Positions 16,330 through 24,498 of a DNA stretch of 64,000 nucleotides are shown here, piece by piece. A program made the position numbers and the translations under genes. The stretch's first letter is position 1, and each line of letters opens with the position of its first letter. A model generated the notes under the pieces. It was not told the origin of the DNA. It worked only from the letters and a program-made list of their open reading frames with translations, and ran no database searches. The stretch is from Mycolicibacterium wolinskyi (lineage in GTDB: Bacteria > Actinomycetota > Actinomycetes > Mycobacteriales > Mycobacteriaceae), in contig NZ_LQQA01000030.1 in assembly GCF_002101965.1 (NCBI RefSeq), forward strand, positions 248,001 through 312,000, written 5' to 3'.

Positions 16330-16928
16330 CCACACCGGCAGGCCGTGGCCGGCCACGCGACGCCGCAGCCGACCGCGCCATATTGCAGGCCGCGCTGGAT
16401 ATGTTCATCGAGCGGGGCGTCGAGGGCACCAGCATCGAGCAGATCGCCAAGAAGGCGGGTGTCGGCAAGCCGACGATCTACCGGCGCTGGTCAACCAAAG
16501 AAGACGTGATCGCCGCCGCCATGGAGACTTTGATCGTTGACGAGGTGGCTTGGGCGTCACCGGCCGCGATCGAGGTGGAGTCGCCGTATGCGTTGGTGGA
16601 AGCGGCCATCGACAGTGCGGCGGCCACAGTGACCACGCCGCAGTATCGCGCCTTGGTGGCCAGGGTGTACGGGTCGGCGGTCAGCCATCCGGCCCTCATG
16701 GCGGTCTATTGGGAACGCTATATCCTGCCGCGCCGACAGCTCGCCGCACGCCTTCTCGAGCGTGCCCGCGCGGCCGGAACCGTCGACGCCGACACGAATT
16801 TCGACGTGGCCATCGACATGATGGTCGGTGCGATCACCTACCGTGTGCTGCAACCCGACCCGCCCGGCATCGACGAGATGCGGCGCTACCTACGTGCCGT
16901 CTACCGCCAAATCGGTCTGTTGCCATGA
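16326..16928 (+). CDS. TetR/AcrR-family repressor of the monooxygenase operon
   Basis: A 200-residue regulator starting at GTG 16326, which overlaps the monooxygenase stop (GTGA). The N-terminal helix-turn-helix is clear: AILQAALDMFIERGVEGTSIEQIAKKAGVGKPTIYRRWSTKEDVIAAAM. The C-terminal ligand domain resembles TetR_C families with WERYILPRR. Co-transcription with the monooxygenase and a palindrome in that promoter imply autoregulation, with the monooxygenase substrate as the likely inducer. Upstream in-frame starts exist but would lie inside the preceding gene. Confidence 0.88.
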   Translation: MTTPAGRGRPRDAAADRAILQAALDMFIERGVEGTSIEQIAKKAGVGKPTIYRRWSTKEDVIAAAMETLIVDEVAWASPAAIEVESPYALVEAAIDSAAATVTTPQYRALVARVYGSAVSHPALMAVYWERYILPRRQLAARLLERARAAGTVDADTNFDVAIDMMVGAITYRVLQPDPPGIDEMRRYLRAVYRQIGLLP

Positions 16929-16967
16929 GTTCTGGTCATCGAAGGCGCGCCGTGTGCCAGATAGCGG

Positions 16968-17084
16968 CTACCCGCGGCCGTCGGTCGGAACATCTCGCTC
17001 CTGCCGCTTGACTACGTATCGCAGCGACAGCAGAACGGCGGCCGGAACTGCCATGAGCGCGAGGACTTGCAGAAGCTCGCTCAT
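16968..17084 (-). CDS. Small single-pass membrane protein (38 residues)
   Basis: A short frame that encodes MSELLQVLALMAVPAAVLL followed by a basic stretch SLRYVVKRQERD and a polar tail. It has one good membrane helix (about residues 4-24) with positive residues after it, a typical small inner-membrane protein. GGGGTGA lies a few bases before the ATG. It is 110 bases downstream of the methyltransferase gene on the same strand. No family recognised; coding status rests on composition only. Confidence 0.45.
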   Translation of the reverse strand: MSELLQVLALMAVPAAVLLSLRYVVKRQERDVPTDGRG

Positions 17085-17194
17085 CGTTCACCCCGTGTGA
17101 AAGTCCCTATGCGGGAGTAGTTTTGCTTCACAACCACTATCTCTACTCGCCGTCCTCGGCATGCGCATCAATCCATACGCATTCTTAACGCCGG

Positions 17195-18058
17195 TCAGCG
17201 TTCGGCATACACCGCGCGTTCGATTGCCGAGGCAGTCATCGTGCGCCCGTTCGGTGTCAGGTAACGGGCTGCGTATTCCTCGGGGCCGACCTGCTCGCGT
17301 TCGTGCCAGCGGTATTCGGCGAGAAACGCCGAGACGCCTCGGGGGTCCATGCCGAACTTCCACAATCGCTGCTTGACGACGAAGTCGTCGTAGGCCTTTT
17401 GCGCGCCATACATCTGCCGCCCATCGAGGAAATCTTGGCGGACGTATGTGAACCCGAGTGCACTACCCGGCGCGGCACCGGCGAGGTGCTCCATGGTGCT
17501 GCGGACGGCGGCCTCGGAGAGGTATTGAGTGACGGCCTCCCAGATATAGAAGATCCGCTGCTTGTGAGTGAATCCCGCGTCGGCCAACCGGATCGTCAGA
17601 TCGCTCGTTTCGAAGTCCGTCGGCAGGAGCGTGACGTTGCGAGGGGTGCGGCCGAAACAGCGTTGGAGCGCCGAGGACTTGCGCGCGACATTGGCGGGCA
17701 GATCGACTTCGCAGACGGGAATGTCCGCGAGCTGGGATAACCGGTATGCGCGGGTGTCGTAGCCGGCGCCGAGGATCACCACTGCTTCGATGCCCTGCGG
17801 AATCGTCGCGAGGAGTTGATCATCGAGGTAGCGCTTGCGACAGAGGAAACTGGCCCAGCCGCCGCTGAACTTCTCCTCCGTCACCTTCATCAAGTATCGC
17901 CGGACAGCGGGCCATCGGGTGGCGCCCGCGGCGATGCGACCGCTCCAGGGAAGGAGGCGATGTGCCCACGGATCGTGAACCAGTGGCGTCGGTTCGTACT
18001 GGTCGGCCGCGACGACGATCATGGGGCCGAGCGCGGTCTGGGCGGCGGGATTATTCAC
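17195..18058 (-). CDS. SAM-dependent methyltransferase (mycobacterial LCM-like family)
   Basis: A 287-residue class I methyltransferase of the leucine-carboxyl-methyltransferase-like family that is expanded in mycobacteria. The SAM-binding core is AVVILGAGYDTRAYRL, followed by the acidic VCEVDLP, DFETSDL and the helix FYIWEAVTQYLSEAAVRSTM. The N-terminal segment LVHDPWAHRLLP is also family typical. Substrate unknown; relatives act on O-carboxylates or polyketides. Its start overlaps the upstream regulator gene by eight bases, so the two are probably co-transcribed and divergent from the ABC exporter. Confidence 0.88.
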   Translation of the reverse strand: MNNPAAQTALGPMIVVAADQYEPTPLVHDPWAHRLLPWSGRIAAGATRWPAVRRYLMKVTEEKFSGGWASFLCRKRYLDDQLLATIPQGIEAVVILGAGYDTRAYRLSQLADIPVCEVDLPANVARKSSALQRCFGRTPRNVTLLPTDFETSDLTIRLADAGFTHKQRIFYIWEAVTQYLSEAAVRSTMEHLAGAAPGSALGFTYVRQDFLDGRQMYGAQKAYDDFVVKQRLWKFGMDPRGVSAFLAEYRWHEREQVGPEEYAARYLTPNGRTMTASAIERAVYAER

Positions 18059-18536
18059 GTGCTTTCTCCGAAGTCTCGTTGATCGACAACTGATTCCACC
18101 GTTCGAGCAGTGTGGGGATCTCGGCCATCAGAAAGGTATAGAAATCGCGCATCTGGGTGAGGCGCTGGTGTGCCGGACTTTGACTGTCGGTCGCCTCGAT
18201 TCCGGCTTCGGCGGCGGCCTGCATCGCCGAGATCGTCTCGTTCTGGTTGGTGAACAAGATCGCCCACGCATTGTCGCGCAGCCGGAAATGGTCGCGCCGG
18301 CTTGCGGGCGCAGGCACCCGTTCGGCAAGCCCGACGGAGGTGAGCATCTTGAGCGCCCCGGAGATCGCGCCAGCGCTGGCTTCGAGGCTGTCGGCGAGGT
18401 CACTCATGGTGACGCTGGTCTGCTCGGTGAACAGCAGCGTGGCCAGCACCCGTGCTGTCATCCGCTGCATGCCGTGGCTGGTGAGGACCAGTCCGAGCCG
18501 TTCGGCTGCGAGCTGAAGATCCGGCGAGGTCGGCAT
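18051..18536 (-). CDS. GbsR/MarR-type transcriptional regulator
   Basis: A 161-residue winged-helix regulator. The HTH region is TMSDLADSLEASAGAISGALKMLTSVGLAERVPAPASRRDHFRL, followed by a long C-terminal helical part as in GbsR-type proteins. It is encoded divergently from the ABC exporter genes and upstream of the methyltransferase. Such regulators commonly control adjacent exporters in response to the exported compound. The intergenic region between the two start codons has an AT-rich imperfect palindrome (18573-18586). Confidence 0.82.
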   Translation of the reverse strand: MPTSPDLQLAAERLGLVLTSHGMQRMTARVLATLLFTEQTSVTMSDLADSLEASAGAISGALKMLTSVGLAERVPAPASRRDHFRLRDNAWAILFTNQNETISAMQAAAEAGIEATDSQSPAHQRLTQMRDFYTFLMAEIPTLLERWNQLSINETSEKARE

Positions 18537-18572
18537 CCCAATCCTTGTCCCTCAAAACAACCTTCACAAATT

Positions 18573-18586
18573 ACTGAAAGTTTAGT
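18573..18586. promoter_or_regulatory. Imperfect palindrome in divergent regulator/exporter promoter
   Basis: ACTGAAAGTTTAGT is a partly symmetric 14-mer (10 of 14 positions) in an AT-rich stretch between the GbsR/MarR-like regulator and the ABC exporter. It is a candidate binding site for that regulator. Confidence 0.3.
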
Positions 18587-18694
18587 ACAGTCCAAATCGG
18601 TGCTCCGGGAAGTCTGGTCGGAAACGGTATCCACCTGCGCGGAGCCGGTCGGTACACGACAGGCCGCGCCGACCGAAGGGCGACTGAGTTACCG

Positions 18695-19597
18695 ATGCAA
18701 ACCATCCCCGCGACGATGTCCACTGCCGCCACCTTAGACGTCATCGACGTCCGGGGCCTTACGTTCACCTATCCGAAAGCGGCTGAACCCGCTGTGCGCG
18801 GTATGGATTTCACTGTCGGCCGCGGTGAGATCTTCGGCTTCCTCGGGCCGAGCGGTGCGGGCAAATCGACGACGCAGAAGCTGCTCATCGGCTTGTTGCG
18901 CGGGCACGGTGGACAGGCCACGGTGTGGGGTCGAGATCCGCTGGAGTGGGGTCCGGACTACTACCAGCGCGTGGGTGTGTCGTTCGAGTTGCCCAACCAC
19001 TATCACAAACTCACCGGCCTGGAGAATCTCCGCTTCTTCGCCTCGCTGTACGCCGGTGCGACGGCAGAACCCATGGAACTGCTCGATGCAGTCGGACTTG
19101 CCGACGCGGCGAATGTGCGAGTTGGCAAGTATTCCAAGGGAATGCAGATGCGTCTGACATTCGCGCGATCGCTGATCAACAGTCCCGAGCTGCTGTTCCT
19201 CGACGAGCCGACATCGGGTCTGGACCCGGTCAATGCGCGCAAGGTCAAAGACATCGTCTTGGACCTCAAGGCCCGCGGGCGCACGATATTCCTGACCACA
19301 CACGACATGTCGACCGCCGACGAACTGTGCGACCGCGTCGCGTTCGTCGTCGACGGCCGCATCGTCGCGCTCGACAGCCCCAACGAATTGAAGATCGCCC
19401 GCAGCCGGCGTCGGGTTCGCGTACAGTACCGTGTGCCCGAGACCGGGCTCACCACAGCGGAATTCGAGATGGACGGGCTCGCCGACGATCCCGAGTTCCA
19501 CAGGATTCTGCGTAATCACCACGTCGAAACCATTCACAGCCGGGAAGCCAGCCTTGATGACGTGTTCGTCGAGGTGACCGGACGGCGGCTGACATGA
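18695..19597 (+). CDS. ABC transporter ATP-binding protein (drug-exporter type)
   Basis: A 300-residue ATPase subunit. Walker A is GPSGAGKST (about 50-58), the Q-loop is within VSFELPNHYHKLTG, the signature is KYSKGMQMRL, Walker B is LLFLDEPTSGLDP, and the switch His is in TTHDMSTADE. The C-terminal extension resembles DrrA-type exporters. The signature reads YSKGM instead of LSGGQ, as often in exporters of this subfamily. The start is ATG 18695, with ATG 18716 as alternative. The next gene overlaps by ATGA; together with two permeases it forms an ABC-2 exporter. Confidence 0.9.
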   Translation: MQTIPATMSTAATLDVIDVRGLTFTYPKAAEPAVRGMDFTVGRGEIFGFLGPSGAGKSTTQKLLIGLLRGHGGQATVWGRDPLEWGPDYYQRVGVSFELPNHYHKLTGLENLRFFASLYAGATAEPMELLDAVGLADAANVRVGKYSKGMQMRLTFARSLINSPELLFLDEPTSGLDPVNARKVKDIVLDLKARGRTIFLTTHDMSTADELCDRVAFVVDGRIVALDSPNELKIARSRRRVRVQYRVPETGLTTAEFEMDGLADDPEFHRILRNHHVETIHSREASLDDVFVEVTGRRLT

Positions 19598-20307
19598 CGA
19601 GGCTGCTGAGTGCGGTTCGGCTCGAGGTGATGGTCCAGTACCGGCAGAAGTTCCTGCACGCGGGCCTCTTTTCCGGGCTCATGTGGCTGACGGTGCTACT
19701 GCCGATGCCGCACAGCCTTCGTCCCGTGGCCGAACCCTATGTGTTGATCGGGGACATCGCGATCATCGGATTCTTCTTCATCGGGGGCTCGGTGTTCTTC
19801 GAGAAGCAGGAACGCACCCTCGGCGCAGTCATCTCGACCCCGCTCCGGTTCTGGGAGTACCTGACCGCCAAACTCGCCGTGCTGCTGGCTATCTCGCTGA
19901 TCGTGGCAATCGTGGTGGTGAGTATCTCCAGTGGTACCGCCTACCGTCCGGTGCCGATGGTGCTCGGCGTGGTGCTCGGCACTCTGCTGATGCTGATGGT
20001 CGGATTCATCAGCTCGTTGCCGTTTACGTCGGTCACCGACTGGTTCCTCTTCTCGGTCATCCCGCTCGCGGCCATGCTCATTCCGCCGATACTCCACCAC
20101 TCCGGGCTGTGGCCGAATCCCGCGTTGTACGTGGTGCCGACGCGGGGCCCGATGTTGTTGCTGGGTGCGGCCTTCGGTCAGGTGACCCTCTCGGCTTGGC
20201 AAGTGGTCTATGCCGTCGGCTATCCCGTTCTGTGGCTTGCGGTCCTGTGGCGCGCCGCTCACGCGCTGTTCGGCCATTACGTGATCGAGAGGTCGGGTGT
20301 GCAGTGA
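19594..20307 (+). CDS. ABC-2 type exporter permease subunit 1
   Basis: A 237-residue integral membrane protein with about six hydrophobic segments (for example FSGLMWLTVLLPMP, IAIIGFFFIGGSVFF, LAVLLAISLIVAIVVVSIS, LGVVLGTLLMLMVGFIS). The FFEKQERTLGAVISTPLRFWEYLTAKL loop is characteristic of ABC-2 exporters (the region contacting the ATPase). Start overlaps the ATPase stop (ATGA) and its stop overlaps the next start (GTGA), so subunits 1 and 2 and the ATPase are coupled. Confidence 0.85.
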   Translation: MTRLLSAVRLEVMVQYRQKFLHAGLFSGLMWLTVLLPMPHSLRPVAEPYVLIGDIAIIGFFFIGGSVFFEKQERTLGAVISTPLRFWEYLTAKLAVLLAISLIVAIVVVSISSGTAYRPVPMVLGVVLGTLLMLMVGFISSLPFTSVTDWFLFSVIPLAAMLIPPILHHSGLWPNPALYVVPTRGPMLLLGAAFGQVTLSAWQVVYAVGYPVLWLAVLWRAAHALFGHYVIERSGVQ

Positions 20308-21065
20308 CGGCATCCTCCCTCCCTGCCGCCGGCCGTGCGTTGGCAGCATTCGGCCGCAACGATATTCGTGGAACCTACCGCGACCCGCTGCTGGTCATGC
20401 TGGTTCTCGCGCCGGTGATCTGGACCAGCGGCGTCGCGTTGCTCACGCCGATGTTCACCGACATGCTCGCGCAGCGCTACGACTTCGACCTGGTGCCGTA
20501 CTACCCGCTGATACTCACCGCATTCCTGCTGCTGACCAGCATCATCATCCCCGGAGGTCTCGGCGCGTTCCTGGTGCTGGACGAGGTCGACGCAGGTACC
20601 ATGACCGCACTGCGGGTGACGCCGGTTCCGATGTCGACGTTCTTCGCATATCGCGCGGTCACAGTCATGGTGGTGACAACCGTGTACGTGGTCGCCACGC
20701 TGTCGTTGAGCGGGATTCTGGCACCCGGGCTGGTCGGCGTCCTGATCCCGATCGGCATGCTCGCCGGATTGTCCGCGATCGTGACGCTGCTGGCGATCAT
20801 TGCGGTCGCGAACAACAAGATCCAGGGCATCGCGATGGTGCGCGCGCTCGGCATGCTGATCGCCGGGTTGCCTTGCCTGCCATGGTTCATCGACTCGGCG
20901 TGGAACCTGGCCTTCGGTGTGCTGCCGCCCTACTGGGCGGCGAAGGCCTTCTGGGTGGCCAGCGCGGGCGGGGTTTGGTGGCCGTATCTGCTGGGCGGTG
21001 TGGTCTACAACGTGGCCATCGCATGGCCGCTGTTTCGCCGGTTCCTCGCCAAGACCGAAACGTAG
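20304..21065 (+). CDS. ABC-2 type exporter permease subunit 2
   Basis: A 253-residue membrane protein beginning at GTG 20304 (GTGA overlap with the previous stop). The cytoplasmic N-terminal segment is followed by about six membrane helices. The motif DEVDAGTMTALRVTPVPMSTFFAYRA corresponds to the ABC-2 coupling helix region, as in subunit 1. The exported compound is unknown; linkage to a methyltransferase and a GbsR/MarR-like regulator suggests a lipophilic natural product or drug. Confidence 0.85.
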   Translation: MTASSLPAAGRALAAFGRNDIRGTYRDPLLVMLVLAPVIWTSGVALLTPMFTDMLAQRYDFDLVPYYPLILTAFLLLTSIIIPGGLGAFLVLDEVDAGTMTALRVTPVPMSTFFAYRAVTVMVVTTVYVVATLSLSGILAPGLVGVLIPIGMLAGLSAIVTLLAIIAVANNKIQGIAMVRALGMLIAGLPCLPWFIDSAWNLAFGVLPPYWAAKAFWVASAGGVWWPYLLGGVVYNVAIAWPLFRRFLAKTET

Positions 21066-21095
21066 GTGCGCAACCTGGCCGACGATCAGCCGGCG

Positions 21096-21497
21096 TCAGT
21101 CCTGAACCATCCACGCACTGGCGCCGTGCTGGTCGAACCAGGCCTGCTCGGCCGGGCGGATCGTGGACAGCAGGCGGGCGTGCAGCGCAGCACCACGCTT
21201 GCTGAGATTCACCCGTACCTTGCGGCGATCGTCGGCGTCGACCTCGCGGAACACGAGGGCCCGGGCAACCAGCCGGTCCACCACGCGTGTCAGGGTCGGC
21301 GCCGCGGTCAGGGTCTGCGCGCGCAGCTCGGCCATCGTCAGACCGGGGGAGGTGCCCAGCGCCTCCAGGACCAGCCAGTCGTCCAGAGTGAGATCCTCGT
21401 CGGCCAGGTTTCGTTCGATCACCGCGCCGATCATGCGTGCCAGACGCACGAGGTGGGTGCCCGTCGGGGAACCGTCGGGCGGGAGCACGTCCGTCAC
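21096..21497 (-). CDS. MarR-family regulator of the amidase operon
   Basis: A 133-residue MarR-type protein. The winged-helix core is LTMAELRAQTLTAAPTLTRVVDRLVARALVFREVDADDRRKVRVNLSKRG, with the DRR wing signature. It is transcribed divergently from the AmiC-like gene. Two copies of a 15-bp palindrome (21548-21562 and 22755-22769) are candidate binding sites for it. As I recall, the M. smegmatis acetamidase locus also uses a MarR-like repressor, so a role as amide-responsive repressor is plausible. Confidence 0.85.
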   Translation of the reverse strand: MTDVLPPDGSPTGTHLVRLARMIGAVIERNLADEDLTLDDWLVLEALGTSPGLTMAELRAQTLTAAPTLTRVVDRLVARALVFREVDADDRRKVRVNLSKRGAALHARLLSTIRPAEQAWFDQHGASAWMVQD

Positions 21498-21547
21498 TGC
21501 GGTCGACCTCCCAACTGACGATTGCCTCGCGCCGTTGACCCGAGGAT

Positions 21548-21562
21548 ACTTCCAAGTGGAAT
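21548..21562. promoter_or_regulatory. Amidase-operon operator, copy 1
   Basis: ACTTCCAAGTGGAAT; its reverse complement ATTCCACTTGGAAGT differs by one base from copy 2 at 22755. The symmetric core is TTCCA-N2-TGGAA. It lies between the divergent MarR and AmiC-like genes. Confidence 0.65.
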
Positions 21563-21613
21563 GATTCTAGCTGACCGTCTCGTCGACCCGGTAACGAGGA
21601 ATGGAATGCGCGG

Positions 21614-22702
21614 GTGAACGTACGAGTGCGCACGGCGGCCCGCGACGCCGAATGGCGGCTCGCGATGGTGGTGCCGCTACAGGGGCCGGCCGGGCTGTTC
21701 GGGCCGTCCTGTGAGGCGGTCGCCGACCTGGTGGCCCACGACCTCAACGCCGCCGGCGGCGTGCTTGGCCGCGAAGTGCACATCGAGGTGGTCGACGGCG
21801 GTGCGCACCCGGCCGCGGTCGCGGCCGACGTGAAACGGCTGATCGACCAAGATCGCATCGACGCCGTCAGCGGTTGGCACATCTCGTCGGTGCGGAACGC
21901 GTTGGCGCCCGTGGTGGCGGGCCGGGTGCCGTACTCGTACCCCGCGCTGTACGAGGGCGGGGAGCGGCGCCGCGGCATCTACTGTTGCGGTGAAACGCCC
22001 GACCAGCAGATCGCACCCGCACTGCGATGGCTGCGCGACAACCTCGGCATCAAGAAATGGTTCGTGGTCGGCGACGATTACGTATGGCCGCGCACATCGC
22101 TGGCGGAGGTGCGGCGTTACGTCCGGGAACTGTCGCTCGACCTCGTCGGTGGATCGTTCGTCGCACTCGGTCACGGAGACATCGACCGGCTCGTCGACAA
22201 GGCGGCCCAATCCCGCTGCGAGGCCGTTCTCATGCTGCTCGTCGGTCAGGACGCGGTCGAGTTCAACAGGTCGTTCGCGCGGCGCGGGCTGCACGAGAAC
22301 CTGCTGCGATTCAGCCCGCTCATGGACGAGAACATGCTGATCGCGAGCGGTCACGAGGCGACGCAGGGTCTGTTCGTCGCGGCGTCGTACTTCCGCTCGA
22401 TGATCGGCCGGAACTCGATGGAGCTGCTCGACCGCTATCTCACGGTGAACGGATCCAATGCGCCCGCGCTGGGTAACGCGGCCGAATCCTGTTATGAGGG
22501 AGCGCATTTCCTCGCGCAGATGATCCACCGGTCCGGCGACTACCGCGACATCGAGGCCGTCGCCGACGGCGCTGCCTATGACAGCCCGCGCGGCACTGTC
22601 GAGTTCATGAAACGCCGCACCCGCCAACCGGTCCACCTCGCCGTCGCGTCCGGTGTCGACTTCGAGATCGTCACGACGCTGCCGTCCGACCTGTGTGACT
22701 GA
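21614..22702 (+). CDS. amiC: AmiC-like amide-binding protein
   Basis: A 362-residue type I periplasmic-binding-fold protein without a signal peptide or lipobox, hence cytoplasmic. It resembles Pseudomonas AmiC and UrtA-like proteins: MVVPLQGPAGLFGPSCEAVADLV at the N-terminus, DAVSGWHISSVRNALAP, and YYNCCGE-like GIYCCGETPDQQIAPALRWL. In Pseudomonas AmiC binds amides and controls the antiterminator AmiR. No AmiR/ANTAR gene is adjacent here, only a MarR gene, so the sensing route must differ. It precedes AmiS and AmiE genes. The start is GTG 21614. Confidence 0.78.
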   Translation: MNVRVRTAARDAEWRLAMVVPLQGPAGLFGPSCEAVADLVAHDLNAAGGVLGREVHIEVVDGGAHPAAVAADVKRLIDQDRIDAVSGWHISSVRNALAPVVAGRVPYSYPALYEGGERRRGIYCCGETPDQQIAPALRWLRDNLGIKKWFVVGDDYVWPRTSLAEVRRYVRELSLDLVGGSFVALGHGDIDRLVDKAAQSRCEAVLMLLVGQDAVEFNRSFARRGLHENLLRFSPLMDENMLIASGHEATQGLFVAASYFRSMIGRNSMELLDRYLTVNGSNAPALGNAAESCYEGAHFLAQMIHRSGDYRDIEAVADGAAYDSPRGTVEFMKRRTRQPVHLAVASGVDFEIVTTLPSDLCD

Positions 22703-22714
22703 CCCCGATACCTG

Positions 22715-22743
22715 TTGACAGTGTGGCGCCAGTCACTTACTTT
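22715..22743 (+). promoter_or_regulatory. Internal SigA-like promoter upstream of amiS
   Basis: TTGACA (22715-22720) and TACTTT (22738-22743) are separated by exactly 17 bases, a near-consensus housekeeping promoter. It would drive amiS, amiE and the AAA+ gene independently of the amiC promoter. The second operator copy lies immediately downstream, where a bound repressor would block initiation or elongation. Confidence 0.6.
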
Positions 22744-22754
22744 CATTTGAGTCT

Positions 22755-22769
22755 ATTCCATTTGGAAGT
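22755..22769. promoter_or_regulatory. Amidase-operon operator, copy 2
   Basis: ATTCCATTTGGAAGT, one mismatch from the reverse complement of copy 1. It sits just after the predicted promoter at 22715-22743 and 15 bases before the amiS start. Confidence 0.65.
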
Positions 22770-22784
22770 AATGGAGGTGCCCCG

Positions 22785-23414
22785 ATGGGCAACGTCGGTC
22801 TCCTTTACGTCGGTGCGGTGCTCTTCGTCAACGGACTGATGCTGTTGAACGTCGTGCCGGCGCGCTCGGCGGCGGTGCTCAATCTGTTCGTCGGTGCGCT
22901 GCAATGCGTACTGCCCACCATCATGCTCGTCATGGCTGACGGCGATGCCGCCGCGACGCTGGCAGCCTCGGGCCTCTACCTGTTCGGGTTCACCTACCTC
23001 TACGTCGGCATCGTCAACCTCGCAGGTCTGGAACCCGAAGGCATCGGCTGGTTTTCGCTTTTCGTGGCGGGCGGCGCCATCGTCTACGCCGTCCTGTCCT
23101 TCACCGTCGTCGACGACCCGGTGTTCGGCGTCATCTGGCTCAGCTGGGCCGTGCTGTGGCTGCTGTTCTTCCTCGTGCTCGGGCTGGGCCGCGAACAGCT
23201 CACCCGGTTCACCGGCTGGGCGGTGGTGCTGTTGAGCCAGCCGACCTGCACCCTGCCCGCATTCCTGATGCTCAGCGGCAACTACCGGACAACGCCTGGC
23301 GTCGCTGCGATCTGGGCAATCGGGCTCGCGTCGTTGTTGGTCGCCGCGAGGCTGCTCAGTTCGCCGCGCTCGCACCGATCCCGCACTACCGCAAGTCAAC
23401 CCGTCTACAGCTGA
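22785..23414 (+). CDS. amiS: AmiS/UreI-family amide transporter
   Basis: A 209-residue membrane protein with about six or seven helices and the opening MGNVGLLYVGAVLFVNGLMLL typical of AmiS/UreI. The family forms proton-gated or constitutive channels for short amides or urea. GGAGG lies eight bases before the ATG. It is co-directional with amiE (35 bases downstream), giving uptake plus hydrolysis of aliphatic amides. Confidence 0.88.
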   Translation: MGNVGLLYVGAVLFVNGLMLLNVVPARSAAVLNLFVGALQCVLPTIMLVMADGDAAATLAASGLYLFGFTYLYVGIVNLAGLEPEGIGWFSLFVAGGAIVYAVLSFTVVDDPVFGVIWLSWAVLWLLFFLVLGLGREQLTRFTGWAVVLLSQPTCTLPAFLMLSGNYRTTPGVAAIWAIGLASLLVAARLLSSPRSHRSRTTASQPVYS

Positions 23415-23449
23415 ATCACCGTCAACCCCTTCCGGAAAAGGAGTCACCC

Positions 23450-24487
23450 ATGAGGCACGGAGACATCTCCTCGAGCAACGACACCGTCGGCGTAGCCGTC
23501 GTCAACTACAAGATGCCCCGGCTGCACACCAAGGCCGAGGTGCTCGACAACGCCCGCAAGATCGCCGACATGCTGATCGGCATGAAATCCGGCCTGCCAG
23601 GTATGGATCTCGTTGTGTTCCCGGAGTATTCGACGCAGGGGATCATGTACGACGAGCAGGAGATGTACGACACGGCCGCAACCATTCCCGGCGACGAGAC
23701 CGCGATCTTCTCGGCCGCCTGCCGCGAAGCCGGCACGTGGGGCGTCTTCTCGATCACCGGTGAGCGCCACGAGGACCACCCGAACAAGCCGCCCTACAAC
23801 ACGCTCGTGCTGATCGACGACAAGGGCGACATCGTGCAGAAGTACCGCAAGATCCTGCCGTGGTGCCCGATCGAGGGCTGGTACCCGGGCGACACCACCT
23901 ACGTCACCGACGGCCCCAAGGGTCTCAAGATCTCGCTGATCATCTGCGATGACGGGAACTACCCTGAGATCTGGCGCGACTGCGCGATGAAAGGCGCCGA
24001 GCTCATCGTGCGGTGCCAGGGCTACATGTACCCCGCCAAGGACCAGCAGGTGCTGATGGCGAAAGCCATGGCGTGGGCCAACAATTGCTATGTGGCCGTG
24101 GCCAATGCGGCCGGCTTCGACGGCGTGTACTCCTACTTCGGCCATTCGTCGATCATCGGATTCGACGGGCGCACACTCGGCGAGACCGGCGAGGAGGAGT
24201 ACGGCATCCAGTACGCCCAGCTGTCGCTGGCCGCGATCCGCGATGCGCGCGAGAACGACCAGTCGCAGAACCACCTGTTCAAGCTGCTGCACCGGGGCTA
24301 CTCCGGCGTGCATGCCGCCGGTGACGGCGACAAGGGCGTCGCCGACTGCCCGTTCGAGTTCTACAAGCTGTGGGTGACCGACGCCCAGAAGGCCCAGGAA
24401 CGCGTGGAGTCGATCACCAGGAGCACCGTCGGCGTGGCCGACTGCCGCGTCGGGTCGCTCCCGGTCGAGCAGACCATCGAAGCCTGA
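23450..24487 (+). CDS. amiE: Aliphatic amidase (acylamide amidohydrolase)
   Basis: A 345-residue nitrilase-superfamily amidase that hydrolyses short aliphatic amides to the acid and ammonia. From memory it is very close to Pseudomonas aeruginosa AmiE throughout, starting MRHGDISSSNDTVGVAVVNY. The catalytic triad is present: Glu in FPEYSTQGIMYD (about 59), Lys in KYRKILPWC (about 134), and Cys in LIICDDGNYPEIWRD (about 166). GGAG precedes the ATG at 23450. This near-identity over a large phylogenetic distance suggests horizontal spread of the amiE-type module. Confidence 0.95.
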   Translation: MRHGDISSSNDTVGVAVVNYKMPRLHTKAEVLDNARKIADMLIGMKSGLPGMDLVVFPEYSTQGIMYDEQEMYDTAATIPGDETAIFSAACREAGTWGVFSITGERHEDHPNKPPYNTLVLIDDKGDIVQKYRKILPWCPIEGWYPGDTTYVTDGPKGLKISLIICDDGNYPEIWRDCAMKGAELIVRCQGYMYPAKDQQVLMAKAMAWANNCYVAVANAAGFDGVYSYFGHSSIIGFDGRTLGETGEEEYGIQYAQLSLAAIRDARENDQSQNHLFKLLHRGYSGVHAAGDGDKGVADCPFEFYKLWVTDAQKAQERVESITRSTVGVADCRVGSLPVEQTIEA

Positions 24488-24498
24488 GAGGCGACGCG

